Shown one piece after another: positions 43,422 to 52,118 of a stretch of 63,336 nt of DNA. The translations under genes were made by a program, and so were the position numbers. Each line of letters begins with the position of its first letter. Positions within the stretch are counted from its first letter, which is position 1. This DNA is from Deinococcus malanensis (GTDB lineage Bacteria; Deinococcota; Deinococci; Deinococcales; Deinococcaceae): contig NZ_BMPP01000020.1 of the NCBI RefSeq assembly GCF_014647655.1, positions 1 through 63,336 of the forward strand, read 5' to 3'. Under the pieces are notes generated by a model, which searched no databases, was not told the origin of the DNA, and saw only the letters and a program-made list of their open reading frames with translations.

Positions 43422-43882
43422 TCAGGCAGGACCGCATGGCACGATCTGCGCGAGGAAATTCTTCAGACCTTGGGTGACCGGGTAGAGCGGGTACGACAGC
43501 CGGCCCCAGGCGTCCTCCGTGCGATGCTCCACACTCGCGAAATACGTTCCGTGCCGGTCGGTTGCAGCCGGTAACAGAACACGCTGCCGGCCGGGTCTGA
43601 GCAAAAGGGAACCAGGTCAGGGCCGATCATCTCCTCATACCAGTCGTACTCGTCTTCCAGTTCCCCACTGCCCAGGCCGTGCCAAAACGTGGGTTGCGCG
43701 GACAGAACGGGAGCATCCGGGATGGGAACATATCCTTCAGGAAGCACCCCGCCGTCCTGGATGAGCAGCAGGTACCGGTGGTGGGGAGACAGGGTGACGC
43801 CCCGGGAGGTTTCGAAAGCGTCCAGATCAATCTGGGTGACCGGGCGTGCCCCGGGGACCGGCTGGATGTCACTGAGTTGCAT
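43422..43882 (-). pseudogene. SMI1/KNR4-like protein with a frameshift
   Basis: The first 105 or so codons read as a SMI1/KNR4 domain: RGVTLSPHHRYLLLIQDGGV, then ELEDEYDWYEEMIGPDLVPF. After SVFCYRLQP the frame becomes Arg-rich. One base away it continues sensibly as DRHGTYFASVEHRTEDAWGR and YPVTQGLKNFLAQIV to the stop near 43422. A single-base loss near 43554-43566 explains this. SMI1/KNR4 proteins often act as immunity proteins against contact-dependent toxins; no toxin is nearby. Confidence 0.72.
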
Positions 43883-43956
43883 TTCTGCCAGTATGACCGT
43901 CTGTCAGTCGCGGGAGGAATTTCCCTCCAGGCCCCATCGGGGGTAGAAGCGGGGGT

Positions 43957-44181
43957 ATGACACGTCCCGCGATGGCTTTAGCCGTGCCGGGGCGCGTGTT
44001 GTTTGTGCCCCTATCGGCCCTCCTGGAGCCAGGAACGCTAATCGAGACCCTGATTCTTGGATTGGCGGTAGGCACCTCCTTGTTGCTGCTCGTCCACCAG
44101 CAGGGACTGGCCCTGCTGGGCATCGGGGTTCCTGATGGTTTGCGGATGTCTTCATGGGTTACCGGGGTCTGGCCAGCGTGA
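43957..44181 (+). CDS. Possible small membrane protein
   Basis: 74 codons with two hydrophobic segments (VLFVPLSALLEPGTLIETLI and LGLAVGTSLLLLV). There is a G-rich stretch before ATG 43957 but no clear ribosome binding site. The 3' end overlaps the convergent dehydrogenase remnant. No family is recognised; chance hydrophobic coding in GC-rich DNA cannot be excluded. Confidence 0.33.
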   Translation: MTRPAMALAVPGRVLFVPLSALLEPGTLIETLILGLAVGTSLLLLVHQQGLALLGIGVPDGLRMSSWVTGVWPA

Positions 44182-44551
44182 TTTTTCCACTGCCGGTGGC
44201 TTCGTCCAGCTGAGCAACGTAGAGGTGACCGTTGGTGCGGTTCTCAATGAGGTCGAGCGGGCTGGGGCTGAAGTTGGACAGGCCGGGTATGTTGGTTTCG
44301 GACCCGATGATGTCCTGGCTGCTGCCTCCCACGCTCAGTACGATGATGTCCTTACCGGCGCTGTAGCGCACCACCATCAGCTTGTTCTTCAGCGCTGAGG
44401 TCTGCGCGCTGGTGTACTCCTCGATCACGCCGTTAGGTGAGACATGCTCGCCGAAGTCGAAGGCAAAGCCGCGCCAGTTGCGGTCGGGAAGGACGCCAGC
44501 CTGGTTTGGTCCATATCGTTCCTTCCTAGAGTTGAGAGGGCGAAACGGCAC
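44159..44551 (-). pseudogene. PQQ-type sugar dehydrogenase, C-terminal remnant
   Basis: About 115 codons resemble the end of glucose/sorbosone dehydrogenase-type propellers: RNWRGFAFDFGEHVSPNGV, then KNKLMVVRYSAGKDIIVLSV and LDLIENRTNGHLYVAQLDEA, ending GSGKITLARP. The first three-quarters of the protein are missing. The frame opens at 44551 with a start and moderately protein-like leader, so a short product is possible but could not form a full propeller. Confidence 0.68.
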
Positions 44552-44668
44552 GAATGAGGGATGGGCTTGAGGTTATGAGCCTGCGTTGTGTGGAGTGAAG
44601 GCATACGGCATGGCAGGCTCCTGGCACGGCGGCACAAGGCAGGAAGCTGACAACACTGGACGGCAATT

Positions 44669-44716
44669 TGAGTGCTTCCGTTGTATTTGATGAGAGAAGA
44701 TAAATCCAGGCTCAAG
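44669..44716 (-). promoter_or_regulatory. Shared upstream element, copy 2
   Basis: Ungapped 48-bp partner of 43268-43315. Here it lies 118 bp upstream of the dehydrogenase remnant on the minus strand. Conservation of position and orientation relative to two exported-propeller genes argues for common regulation. Confidence 0.6.
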
Positions 44717-44807
44717 ATTCTGATGGCCAGTTACGCATTTCCTCTCGTCCGTAATCCGGTCAGGCCAATCGGTCCAGGCGTCTCCACCCACAGCCCAACG
44801 CAGCAGG

Positions 44808-45998
44808 TCACTGCTGTGCAGGATGATGAAGGGTGGAATCGGACACTGGTCCTCCACCATGGGCGGACCCGAATATCCTGCGTGGCCGCAGCCGGTCGCG
44901 CAGCGGCAACTCGATCAACCGCAAGGACAGCACGCTTCCCCCGATCAACCCAGCAATAGTCAGCCCGACGGCCAGGAACGGCACCGCGTACCCAGCGCGC
45001 TCCAGGGCCTCCAGAGCCTTAAACGCCACCCAGTGCAGGATGTACAGGCTGTAACTTGCCTCCCCCAGCAGCACCAGGGTGGGCCGCGAGAGCAGCCCAG
45101 AGCCCACGGTCGGCCCTGACGCGTACGCGAGGATGATGGCCGCGAACGGCAGGGTGTACGCCGCGTACGCGTGAATGGTCTGCCCCAGCACGCGGGTGAC
45201 CAGGTCTTCGCTCCCACGCGGCAGCGCCCCCTTGAGCGCAATCCCCCCAAGAATGACTGCCCCCGCCACCAGCAGCGTCACCAGGCGTCCACGCGCACCG
45301 AGCTGGTAGCGGCGGTCACCTGCCTGTCCGCGCAGGAAGGCCGTGCCGATCACGCACCCGATCATGAATTCGAAGATTCGCAGGGCCGGTGAGGTATACG
45401 CGAAATCGAACCCACCACCGGTGCCAGCCAGGGCAGCGCGCACCACCAGAACGTGCAATGCCACTTGCACAGCCGCCAGACCCAGCGCTAGCCCGTACAG
45501 GTTCACCTGCGGCCGCAAGCGGATGAGGCGCACGGTAACCAGGGGGAACGTCAGGTAGAACACGGCTTCACACGCGATGGACCACGCCGGGGAATTCCAG
45601 ACGGACTGGGACCCGGCACTGTACACCTGCACCAGGAGCAGTTCACGCAGCCACGACCCCCACGGAAAGCTCTCGAAGGGCAAGGCAGCCAGCGTCAGGG
45701 GGGTGATCAACACCAGGCCCAGCACATGCATGGGGTAGACGCGGGCGATCCGGGCCTGAAGAAAAGGTCTGACCGCCTCCCACTTCAGTCCGGACGCCGC
45801 AAACGTGCGCTGGTAGGTATACGTGAGGATGAAGCCGCTGAGCACGAAGAAGAACGCCACCCCGGTTGGTCCCATCCCCAGTAACTGCTGCACGCGTAAC
45901 GGGAGCTCCGCGCCAGGGAAAAAGGAGAAATGGAAGAACACCACGATCAGGGCGGCAAAGAAACGCAGACTCGTGAGAACGCGGATGTGACCAGTCAT
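44808..45998 (-). CDS. Acyltransferase 3 family membrane protein
   Basis: 396 residues with about ten membrane helices. The family start RVLTSLRFFAALIVVFFHFS has the conserved Arg and the catalytic His in VVFFHFSFFPG. It is followed by GPTGVAFFFVLSGFILTYTY and the Arg-rich loop RIARVYPMHVLG. These enzymes O-acylate surface polysaccharides, peptidoglycan or lipids. Later segments (LLGEASYSLYILHWVAF) are typical. ATG 45998 has AAGGAGG upstream. No polysaccharide genes are adjacent. Confidence 0.95.
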   Translation of the reverse strand: MTGHIRVLTSLRFFAALIVVFFHFSFFPGAELPLRVQQLLGMGPTGVAFFFVLSGFILTYTYQRTFAASGLKWEAVRPFLQARIARVYPMHVLGLVLITPLTLAALPFESFPWGSWLRELLLVQVYSAGSQSVWNSPAWSIACEAVFYLTFPLVTVRLIRLRPQVNLYGLALGLAAVQVALHVLVVRAALAGTGGGFDFAYTSPALRIFEFMIGCVIGTAFLRGQAGDRRYQLGARGRLVTLLVAGAVILGGIALKGALPRGSEDLVTRVLGQTIHAYAAYTLPFAAIILAYASGPTVGSGLLSRPTLVLLGEASYSLYILHWVAFKALEALERAGYAVPFLAVGLTIAGLIGGSVLSLRLIELPLRDRLRPRRIFGSAHGGGPVSDSTLHHPAQQ

Positions 45999-46085
45999 GG
46001 GGCCCTCCCTCCTTCATTGGCGGATATGGGGACACGCCCGGACGGAAATTCAGGTCCCCCCACCTCCCCGCCTGGTCTCACTCGT

Positions 46086-46628
46086 TCAATGCACAGCTGG
46101 GTGCGTGCCTGTCATCCCTCGCCAGGTGGCGAGGGAGAACCCGAAGAAAATCCACGCGAGAGCAAAAGGAAGCAGAAGCCAGATTCTGTCGTCAAGCGTG
46201 TTCATGAACGGCACGACGGGTGCACTCAGCATCAAAAGGGTGGCAGGTATCCGGGAGGCGGGGCGCGCCACGATGGCGTGCAGTGCACCGAGCATGCAGG
46301 AGATCAGCAGCAGCCAGGAGCCAATCAGCAGCAGGGACCACTCGAAGGACATCCCGAACAGCATGAGCGGCACCGACAGGACGGCCAGCCCCACCGAGGC
46401 GAGCGCGAGCCGGGAGGACCGTGGTGCCGAACGCGGCGCAGCGTAAGCATTCCCGATAACGCCTAGGAGGACCAGCGTGGCCGAGCCGAGAAACCACAGA
46501 CTTCCCGTCGAGTCATTGCTTGACACCCAGAGTGGTTGAGACTGGATTCTCACGATTTCCGCGACCATCAGAAGTCCGGCGAGTGTCCCAGCGATTCCAG
46601 CGAGTTGTATAAAGCGTGTCCCGGTCAT
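46086..46628 (-). CDS. Integral membrane protein, function unknown
   Basis: 180 residues and about six hydrophobic helices, for example FIQLAGIAGTLAGLLMVAEI, SLWFLGSATLVLLGVIGNAY and IWLLLPFALAWIFFGFSLAT. No conserved polar motif that would mark a transporter is seen. The start has AAAGGAG six bases upstream. It lies 87 bp upstream of the acyltransferase gene in the same direction and may be co-transcribed. Confidence 0.78.
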   Translation of the reverse strand: MTGTRFIQLAGIAGTLAGLLMVAEIVRIQSQPLWVSSNDSTGSLWFLGSATLVLLGVIGNAYAAPRSAPRSSRLALASVGLAVLSVPLMLFGMSFEWSLLLIGSWLLLISCMLGALHAIVARPASRIPATLLMLSAPVVPFMNTLDDRIWLLLPFALAWIFFGFSLATWRGMTGTHPAVH

Positions 46629-46757
46629 GCTGATCTCCTTTGAAGGCGGTTGTCGGCCGCTCTGTGGGCGAGGTCAGGGAGGGCGGAAGCAACAGGCTTG
46701 ATGGTGCTTTGAGTGCGACCCTGGGCCGGCATCAGCCGGCTCGTTCTTTCCGGATGG

Positions 46758-46907
46758 TCAGCGGGCCCCCGTGAACTCTCTCTGGGATTCCGGGAAGCTC
46801 ACGGTCGCGTAGTGGTCCGTGGGTGGTGGGGTTGTGATCTGGGGTGTTGTGGTCCGGCCACAGGCTGCCAGGAGCAGCACCAGGCTCAGGATGCCAAGTC
46901 GGAACAT
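46758..46907 (-). CDS. Very small lipoprotein
   Basis: 49 residues: MFRLGILSLVLLLAACGRTT, so a complete signal with an LAAC lipobox, then a Thr/Pro-rich linker (TPQITTPPPTDHY) and a short end. GGAGGA lies six bases before ATG 46907, which makes translation very likely despite the small size. The mature protein would be only about 34 residues. It sits between the PDZ protein and membrane protein genes, all on the minus strand. Confidence 0.72.
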   Translation of the reverse strand: MFRLGILSLVLLLAACGRTTTPQITTPPPTDHYATVSFPESQREFTGAR

Positions 46908-46971
46908 GTCGCTTCCTCCACGGTGGAATTGGGAGCTTGAACTTGGTCAGGGAGCGTGATCCCCCTGGCCT

Positions 46972-47901
46972 TCACGGAATACGCTGGAGGGTGCGGGTCA
47001 CCATCACGCGGAGCATGGCCTCCTGCCCCCCTCTCCTGAGGCCCAAGGTGACTGGCACGCCCGCGGGCCCCGCCACCCGCGACATGATCTGCGGCAGCGT
47101 CAGACCCGACACGCTGCGTCCGTCCACCTCCACCACCTGATCCCCAGCCCGCACACCCGCCCGCGCGGCCGGCCCATCCGGCGTTACCCCCGTAATGAGC
47201 GCGCCTGCGCCACTCCAGGTGAGATCGAACTGCACGCCGATCCCACCGAACTCCACATACTGCCTCCAGGCCAGTGTGCCTGGAAGGGCCGCGGCCGTCA
47301 CCCGTTCCATGGTCTGGCCATCCTGACGCCCCGTTACCTGACCAGGAAGCAGGTGCCAGCCGGCCGGAAAGGTTCCCTGGTAGGTTGAGATCAGGTCCCT
47401 GCACGTGATGGTGCCTTCAATCTTGAGGGCAGCCGCGCCTGTCCAGCCAAAAAACGTGAGCTGAGCTTCGGTCTGACCGGCAGGTAGGAAACGCTGAGAG
47501 GAGGAGCGCAGTGTGACATCTCCGAACCGCTGTCCACCGCGGTAGCTGAACAGCTGAAAGAACCGCAGGCCACCCTGCGATGGCGTAACCGTACCTTTCG
47601 CTGAACAGCCCTGCGCCTGGTTCGAGGGGGAGGCCATCCATTTCGCCAGAGGTGCGAGGGTAGGCTGCACCTTCTCAGCAGAGGGAAGGGTCAGGCGGAA
47701 CTGGCCGGTAGCGTCGATGGTACCGGTAGCGAAGACCGTGTTGTCTGGCCCTTGCACGACGGACTCGAGCTGAATGACGCCAGTCTCGCCGGGCGGCCAG
47801 TCGACGATGCGGCCGGTCAGCACCGGGGTGGTCAGGGGCGCGGCCAGGGCGCCACCCAGGACGAGGGCGAAGGACAGCGAAATCCAACGAGTCAATGACA
47901 T
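46972..47901 (-). CDS. Exported protein with C-terminal PDZ domain
   Basis: 309 residues. A signal peptide (LTRWISLSFALVLGGALA) is followed by a region of about 190 residues of unknown fold with two Cys (AQGCSAKG and TITCRDL). The PDZ domain is clear: GIGVQFDLTWSGAGALITGV, then GPAARAGVRAGDQVVEVDG and a LTLGLRRGG-like strand. No protease domain is present, so it may be an adaptor or scaffold in the envelope. ATG 47901 has AAGGAAAGG upstream. Confidence 0.82.
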   Translation of the reverse strand: MSLTRWISLSFALVLGGALAAPLTTPVLTGRIVDWPPGETGVIQLESVVQGPDNTVFATGTIDATGQFRLTLPSAEKVQPTLAPLAKWMASPSNQAQGCSAKGTVTPSQGGLRFFQLFSYRGGQRFGDVTLRSSSQRFLPAGQTEAQLTFFGWTGAAALKIEGTITCRDLISTYQGTFPAGWHLLPGQVTGRQDGQTMERVTAAALPGTLAWRQYVEFGGIGVQFDLTWSGAGALITGVTPDGPAARAGVRAGDQVVEVDGRSVSGLTLPQIMSRVAGPAGVPVTLGLRRGGQEAMLRVMVTRTLQRIP

Positions 47902-48066
47902 AACCTTTCCTTCCCCGCAGGCTTCTCCTGCGTGGCTTATTAGCTGTGGTCTGGAGACAGATGCGTCGGTGGTGAGCATCTGGAGCGGTCACCCTGAGGG
48001 CCAGCTCTCGATCTCAATTCAGCGTCGATGTAGGAGACTTGTCCTTGCCTGGCAAGCGAGTGTTCT

Positions 48067-48258
48067 TTACGCGGGTTGTAGTGATGGCACGTCAACCTGG
48101 GAAGCAAGGTGATGCAGCCACAGCGCGAGGGTGCGCCTCAGGGAGGGTCTGGGAGTCACTGGTGGCTGGGAAGGCGCGGGCGTGTACTGACATTCAGCCC
48201 CCACCCGGTCACCCACGCGCTGGACTTCGAACAGGAAGCGGGCCTGGTTGGTATCCAT
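48067..48258 (-). CDS. Small hypothetical protein
   Basis: 63 residues starting MDTNQARFLFEVQRVGDRVG with AGGAGG six bases upstream, a strong reason to believe it is translated. The middle is Pro/Thr-rich (YTPAPSQPPVTPRP) and the end is helical and basic. No signal peptide, no membrane helix, no known family. Confidence 0.55.
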   Translation of the reverse strand: MDTNQARFLFEVQRVGDRVGAECQYTPAPSQPPVTPRPSLRRTLALWLHHLASQVDVPSLQPA

Positions 48259-48347
48259 GTGGTTCCTCCTGCCTTCAACCGTAGGCCCTCCAGTAACTGG
48301 AGAGTCAAGCAGGCTTGAGGAAGCGGCCCTCACCAGGGTGATCAGAG

Positions 48348-48776
48348 TCAAGGGGCCGGGAGGGCGCCGATCTGCTGGAGTAATGACAGGACATCCAGGT
48401 GATGCCGGATGAACCCGATACGGTCTCCTTTCATTTCGCACCACATCACCCCCTCAAAACTCACCCACCTGCCCGTCGGGGGAATGCTTCCACCTGGCGT
48501 GTCCAGCGGGCCGTTGTGCGTGCCTTCCCAGCGCACTTCATGGACCAGCGTGTCCCCCGAGTGCACGGAGCGCAGGACCACACCGCGTCCGTCCGGCAGG
48601 GCCCGCAACCAGCCCTGGCACAATTGAACATACGTGTCAGCGTCCTGGGTACGGCGCTGTGTGGAGGGTTCCTCGTAGATCACGTCAGGCGTGAGCAGGT
48701 CCCGGAAGGCGTCCCAGTTCGCCTGACTGAACGTGTCGATCAACCGGGTGTCGGGTTGCGTGACTTGAGTTTGCAT
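48348..48776 (-). CDS. SnoaL/NTF2-like protein
   Basis: 142 residues, one NTF2-like cone fold. Markers are the early RLIDTFSQANWDAFRDLLTP, VIYEEPSTQRRTQDADTYVQ, and the late sheet GRWVSFEGVMWCEMKGDRIG followed by HHLDVLSLLQQIGA. Such proteins act as small isomerases, cyclases or ligand-binding domains; function is not predictable. ATG 48776 has GGAGG upstream. It is transcribed divergently from the LuxR-type regulator gene, a classical arrangement for a regulator and its target. Confidence 0.85.
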   Translation of the reverse strand: MQTQVTQPDTRLIDTFSQANWDAFRDLLTPDVIYEEPSTQRRTQDADTYVQLCQGWLRALPDGRGVVLRSVHSGDTLVHEVRWEGTHNGPLDTPGGSIPPTGRWVSFEGVMWCEMKGDRIGFIRHHLDVLSLLQQIGALPAP

Positions 48777-48960
48777 GCCTTTCCTCCGATGGCGGCGTTT
48801 CCGCCGGTTGACGTGCCCAGTGGTCACAACGGACGAGCAGCGTGCCACGGTGCATAGCGAGGCGGAACCGTGGCGTTGGAAGCGTCCTGCGGTGGTCTGG
48901 TGCCTCACGTTAAGCGGCCATCCATCGCCCAGCATCGTGAAAACTGGGGGGGAGGGGTGG

Positions 48961-48987
48961 GCACCCCCCGTCAGAATTGGGGGGTGC
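48961..48987. promoter_or_regulatory. Perfect palindrome in the divergent region
   Basis: GCACCCCCC (48961-48969) and GGGGGGTGC (48979-48987) are perfect inverted arms around a 9-nt centre. The site is 74 bp upstream of the LuxR-type regulator and 185 bp upstream of the divergent NTF2-like gene. It is a good operator candidate, less likely a terminator because no T run follows. Confidence 0.5.
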
Positions 48988-49061
48988 GGACCTGTTGGGC
49001 CTGCCCATCAGTTGCCCATCTGTCCTGGTCGCCAGGATGCGAGCGCGGTGAGGGTACGCTG

Positions 49062-51401
49062 ATGAAGAGTCAACCTTCGTTTCTGCCATCCCTCGTCTAC
49101 CGGCGCAAGGTGCTTATGACCGTCTTCCGTGACGTACTGGCTCCCGGACATCTTCCTCCCCGTCCCACCCCACTGGTTGGCCGAGAAGCTGAAATCCTGA
49201 TGGTCAGCGGATTGCTCAGCCGGCCTCAGCTTCACCTGCTGACGCTCCGGGGTCCCGGCGGTATCGGGAAAACCAGGCTGGCGCTGGAACTCGCCTACAC
49301 CTTGGGACCGGAATTCGACCTGGGGGCGGTGTGGGTGAATCTTGTTTCGTTGCGGGATCCGGCGGAGGTCCTGCCCGCCATTGCTCAGGCCATCGGGGCC
49401 CCCTCCGCTGACCGCGCTGACCTAGGGGCGACCATCGGAACGCACAGCCTGCTGCTCGTCCTCGACAATTTCGAGCACCTTCCAACGGCCGCCGCCGACA
49501 TCGCCGCTCTGGCCAACATCACGTCAAATCTGCGGATCCTGATCACCAGCCGCTGCGCCCTGCACGTCCGTGGGGAGCATGAATTGCCGCTCGGCCCCCT
49601 CCCACTTCCAACCCGAGCAAGCAGGGGGCTGGAGAGCGCCGCGGTGCGTCTGTTTGTCGATTGCGTTCAGGCAGTCGACCCGCACTTCCGCCTGACGCCA
49701 GCGAACGAGCCAGTCGTCTCCCGCATCTGCTGCCTCCTGGACGGTATTCCCCTGGCCCTGGAACTGGCCGCCTCAAGACTTCGTGCGGTGACCGTGGACG
49801 GTCTGCTGGCGTGGTTGGAACGGCCCCTCGAGGTGCTGACGGACGGGCCGAGAGATGGTCCACATCATGGGGATTCCCTGCGGAGCACCATCGGTTGGAG
49901 TGTCGACTTACTGACCGCTCAGCAGCGCCTGGCGTTTGCCGCGTGTGGCACCTTTATTGGTGGTTTCACGCTGCCGGCCCTTGAGGCCGTGACATTGCAC
50001 GAGTCTGCACGTTCACTCCTGATTGCGCTCGTCGAGCACAGCATGGTCCAGGCGGCAGAGGGTCCTGAGTCTCGCTGGCGCCTCCTGGAGCCGGTTCGGG
50101 AGTTTGCGGAGGAACTGCTCAACAGCCTTCCGGAGGCCGGAGTGTTCCGCGAACGACACGCGCTTTACTATCTGGCACTCGCCGAGCAGGCCAGGCGGTG
50201 TGAGGAGCATCTGGAGTCGTTCTGGTTTTCGCGTCTGGCCGCGGACGACGCAAATCTAAACTTGGCCCTGCAATGGCTGGTGGAGACTGAACGGGCGCAG
50301 CAGGCACTGCGGCTGGTCAGGGCGCTCGGGCCGTACTGGGGTCATGACGCAACGCAGAAACACCATAACTGGCTGTGCCGGATCGTGGACATGCCCGGCG
50401 CGGACGGAGAGCCTGACCTGCTGGCGGACGGGCTACGAGATTTGGGACTGACCTGCCGGAATCTCCACCGGTTCGCTCAGGCCCGTCAGGTGCTGGGGCG
50501 GGCGGGCGATCTCTACCGCCAGCTGGGGAATGCTGCGGGTGAAGCCGACGTTCTGCTGCTGCTCGCGTCGGTATCCTCGGGGGCGGGAGATCACGATCAG
50601 GCTCTTGAATTGTTCCAGCGAGTCCAGCGTATCTTTGAGAACCTGAACCACAGGCAGCGTCTCAATGACGTCGCAAACAGCCTGGGGGTGACGTATCTCC
50701 GCCTGGGTCAGCCTGCGGACGCCTTCCGCTGTTTTGAGCGGACCGAGGCGTTAAGTCTGGAGCGGGGCAGTGAGGGAGGTCTGGCTTTTGCTAAGGGTTT
50801 GATGGGCTGGTCGGCTTACCTCCAGGGCGAGCGGAGCACCGCGCTGCCGTTGGCGCGGGCCGCCTGGCACCACATGCTGACGGTGCCGAACGCGCTGCTA
50901 CGGTACGTGCTGCTGCACATGCTCGCCTTTCATGCTCGTGACGCTGGAGAGCTGACCCTTGCTGCGCGGATGGTCGGGTGTAGCGACGCGATGCGGATCA
51001 GGACGGGTGAACCGTGGGACGTGTGTTTCGCTCCGCACGTGAAAGCCCTGGACGTAGCCCTCCGAGCTGAGATGGGAGAACAGTATGTGGAGTGCCGTGT
51101 GGAAGGAGAGACGCTCAGCCTCGAGGACCTTGTGCCGGAAGTTCAGGCGTTTCTCGACCATATCCTGACAGTGCCGCCGTCCATCAAGACCGGCACTCCC
51201 TTGACCACGCGGGAGCTGGACGTGCTCCGGCTGCTTGCTCAGGGCATCTCGGATAAGAGAATTGCGCAACACCTTCACATCAGCGCCACGACCGTCAGTA
51301 AACATGTCTCGAGCATGCTGGGCAAGCTGGAAATGCATAACCGGGTGGAGCTTGCCCGCTGGGCCGTGGAGCGCGGGCTGGTGGATGCACCGTTCTCTTG
51401 A
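49062..51401 (+). CDS. LuxR-type transcriptional regulator with NB-ARC/STAND ATPase and TPR
   Basis: 779 residues. The P-loop is at residues 64-71 (GPGGIGKT); the Walker B region is SLLLVLDNFEHL, and LRILITSRCAL and DGIPLALELAASRLR are the usual NB-ARC follow-up motifs. TPR-like repeats fill the middle (GEADVLLLLASVSSGAGDHD and similar). The C-terminal LuxR helix-turn-helix is LTTRELDVLRLLAQGISDKR, continuing IAQHLHISATTVSKHVSSML. This is the large AfsR/MalT-like class in which ATP binding and a sensed ligand switch DNA binding. The start at 49062 (MKSQPS) is preferred; ATG 49116 is possible. Confidence 0.9.
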   Translation: MKSQPSFLPSLVYRRKVLMTVFRDVLAPGHLPPRPTPLVGREAEILMVSGLLSRPQLHLLTLRGPGGIGKTRLALELAYTLGPEFDLGAVWVNLVSLRDPAEVLPAIAQAIGAPSADRADLGATIGTHSLLLVLDNFEHLPTAAADIAALANITSNLRILITSRCALHVRGEHELPLGPLPLPTRASRGLESAAVRLFVDCVQAVDPHFRLTPANEPVVSRICCLLDGIPLALELAASRLRAVTVDGLLAWLERPLEVLTDGPRDGPHHGDSLRSTIGWSVDLLTAQQRLAFAACGTFIGGFTLPALEAVTLHESARSLLIALVEHSMVQAAEGPESRWRLLEPVREFAEELLNSLPEAGVFRERHALYYLALAEQARRCEEHLESFWFSRLAADDANLNLALQWLVETERAQQALRLVRALGPYWGHDATQKHHNWLCRIVDMPGADGEPDLLADGLRDLGLTCRNLHRFAQARQVLGRAGDLYRQLGNAAGEADVLLLLASVSSGAGDHDQALELFQRVQRIFENLNHRQRLNDVANSLGVTYLRLGQPADAFRCFERTEALSLERGSEGGLAFAKGLMGWSAYLQGERSTALPLARAAWHHMLTVPNALLRYVLLHMLAFHARDAGELTLAARMVGCSDAMRIRTGEPWDVCFAPHVKALDVALRAEMGEQYVECRVEGETLSLEDLVPEVQAFLDHILTVPPSIKTGTPLTTRELDVLRLLAQGISDKRIAQHLHISATTVSKHVSSMLGKLEMHNRVELARWAVERGLVDAPFS

Positions 51402-51812
51402 AAAGGTTCATGATGGCGTGGTTCAGGCACTGCTGACGCGGACGACGAGCACAGGGCATGTGATCCTCCCTCTCCGTGCTCACCTTCTTGGACACCTGTG
51501 CCATCACGAGGCGTGCCGGAGCAGGACGTTCCCGACGAAGTCATGCGCCCTGCGCGCACGTGTTGATCAGGCTCGCCGAGCGCCATGGCGTCTGCAATGT
51601 CATGGTCCTTCGTGAAAGTCATCCATCTCTCGTGATGTCCTGGTATGCCACGTTGGTAATTGTTCTGGGATTTACATGGAAATGAATCTACGTACGAAGA
51701 AAAATATGGGCTTTCCTGTTGATTGGTCGGCGACACTTCGTATTGCTCCACTCCTCATCACCTTCATGGCTTGACATTTGATCCGCATTCTGCTTAAATG
51801 AATGGCAAGCAG
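51402..51812. other. Gap upstream of the CRISPR remnant
   Basis: 411 bp. No gene is convincing. From about 51640 on it becomes AT-rich, as CRISPR leaders often are, but the array is too degraded to say which side is the leader. Confidence 0.4.
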
Positions 51813-51924
51813 GTTTCCCACGCTCGTGGAGTAGAGTACTTCCCGCATTTGTGGGGATGATTCGGTATTTAGACTCCTGAGATGACTCAGCAGTTTGTTT
51901 CCCACGCTTGTGGGGATGATTCGG
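51813..51924 (+). CRISPR. Degenerate type I-E-like CRISPR remnant
   Basis: The best repeat is the 28 bases at 51897-51924, starting GTTTCCCACGCTTGTGGGG and ending GATGATTCGG. A second copy at 51838-51865 shares the last 17 bases exactly and is mutated in the first 11. A third, at 51813-51829, keeps only GTTTCCCACGCTCGTGG. The spacer between copies two and three is 31 bases. The internal CCCAC/GTGGG hairpin and length fit type I-E repeats. No cas gene is in the window, so it is an orphan relic. Confidence 0.7.
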
Positions 51925-51953
51925 TTTCATTCAGACGAAAGACCCTGCTCAAT

Positions 51954-51979
51954 CCCCCGCACTTACGGGGGCTTTTTTT
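51954..51979 (+). terminator. Intrinsic terminator
   Basis: CCCCCG (51954-51959) and CGGGGG (51966-51971) form a 6-bp stem with a CACTTA loop, followed by C and seven T (51973-51979). It is a textbook rho-independent terminator on the plus strand. It starts 29 bases after the last CRISPR repeat and its stem partly resembles the repeat, so it may mark the end of the array transcript or descend from a degraded repeat. Confidence 0.8.
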
Positions 51980-52118
51980 GGCCATGATGTCCATTTGAAC
52001 CGTGTCGCTCGTTATCGCTGAATGGACACTGTCGTGTTTCATTGAGTCTTCGAAGCAAAAGACGAGATTCACGGAAAAACATGCCTCTGATTTGAACTTT
52101 GACGTTACGATAAGAGAT

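Noticed and set aside
51954..51979. Fourth CRISPR repeat
   Set aside because: The stem and seven-T tail make an intrinsic terminator the simpler reading, though descent from a repeat is possible.
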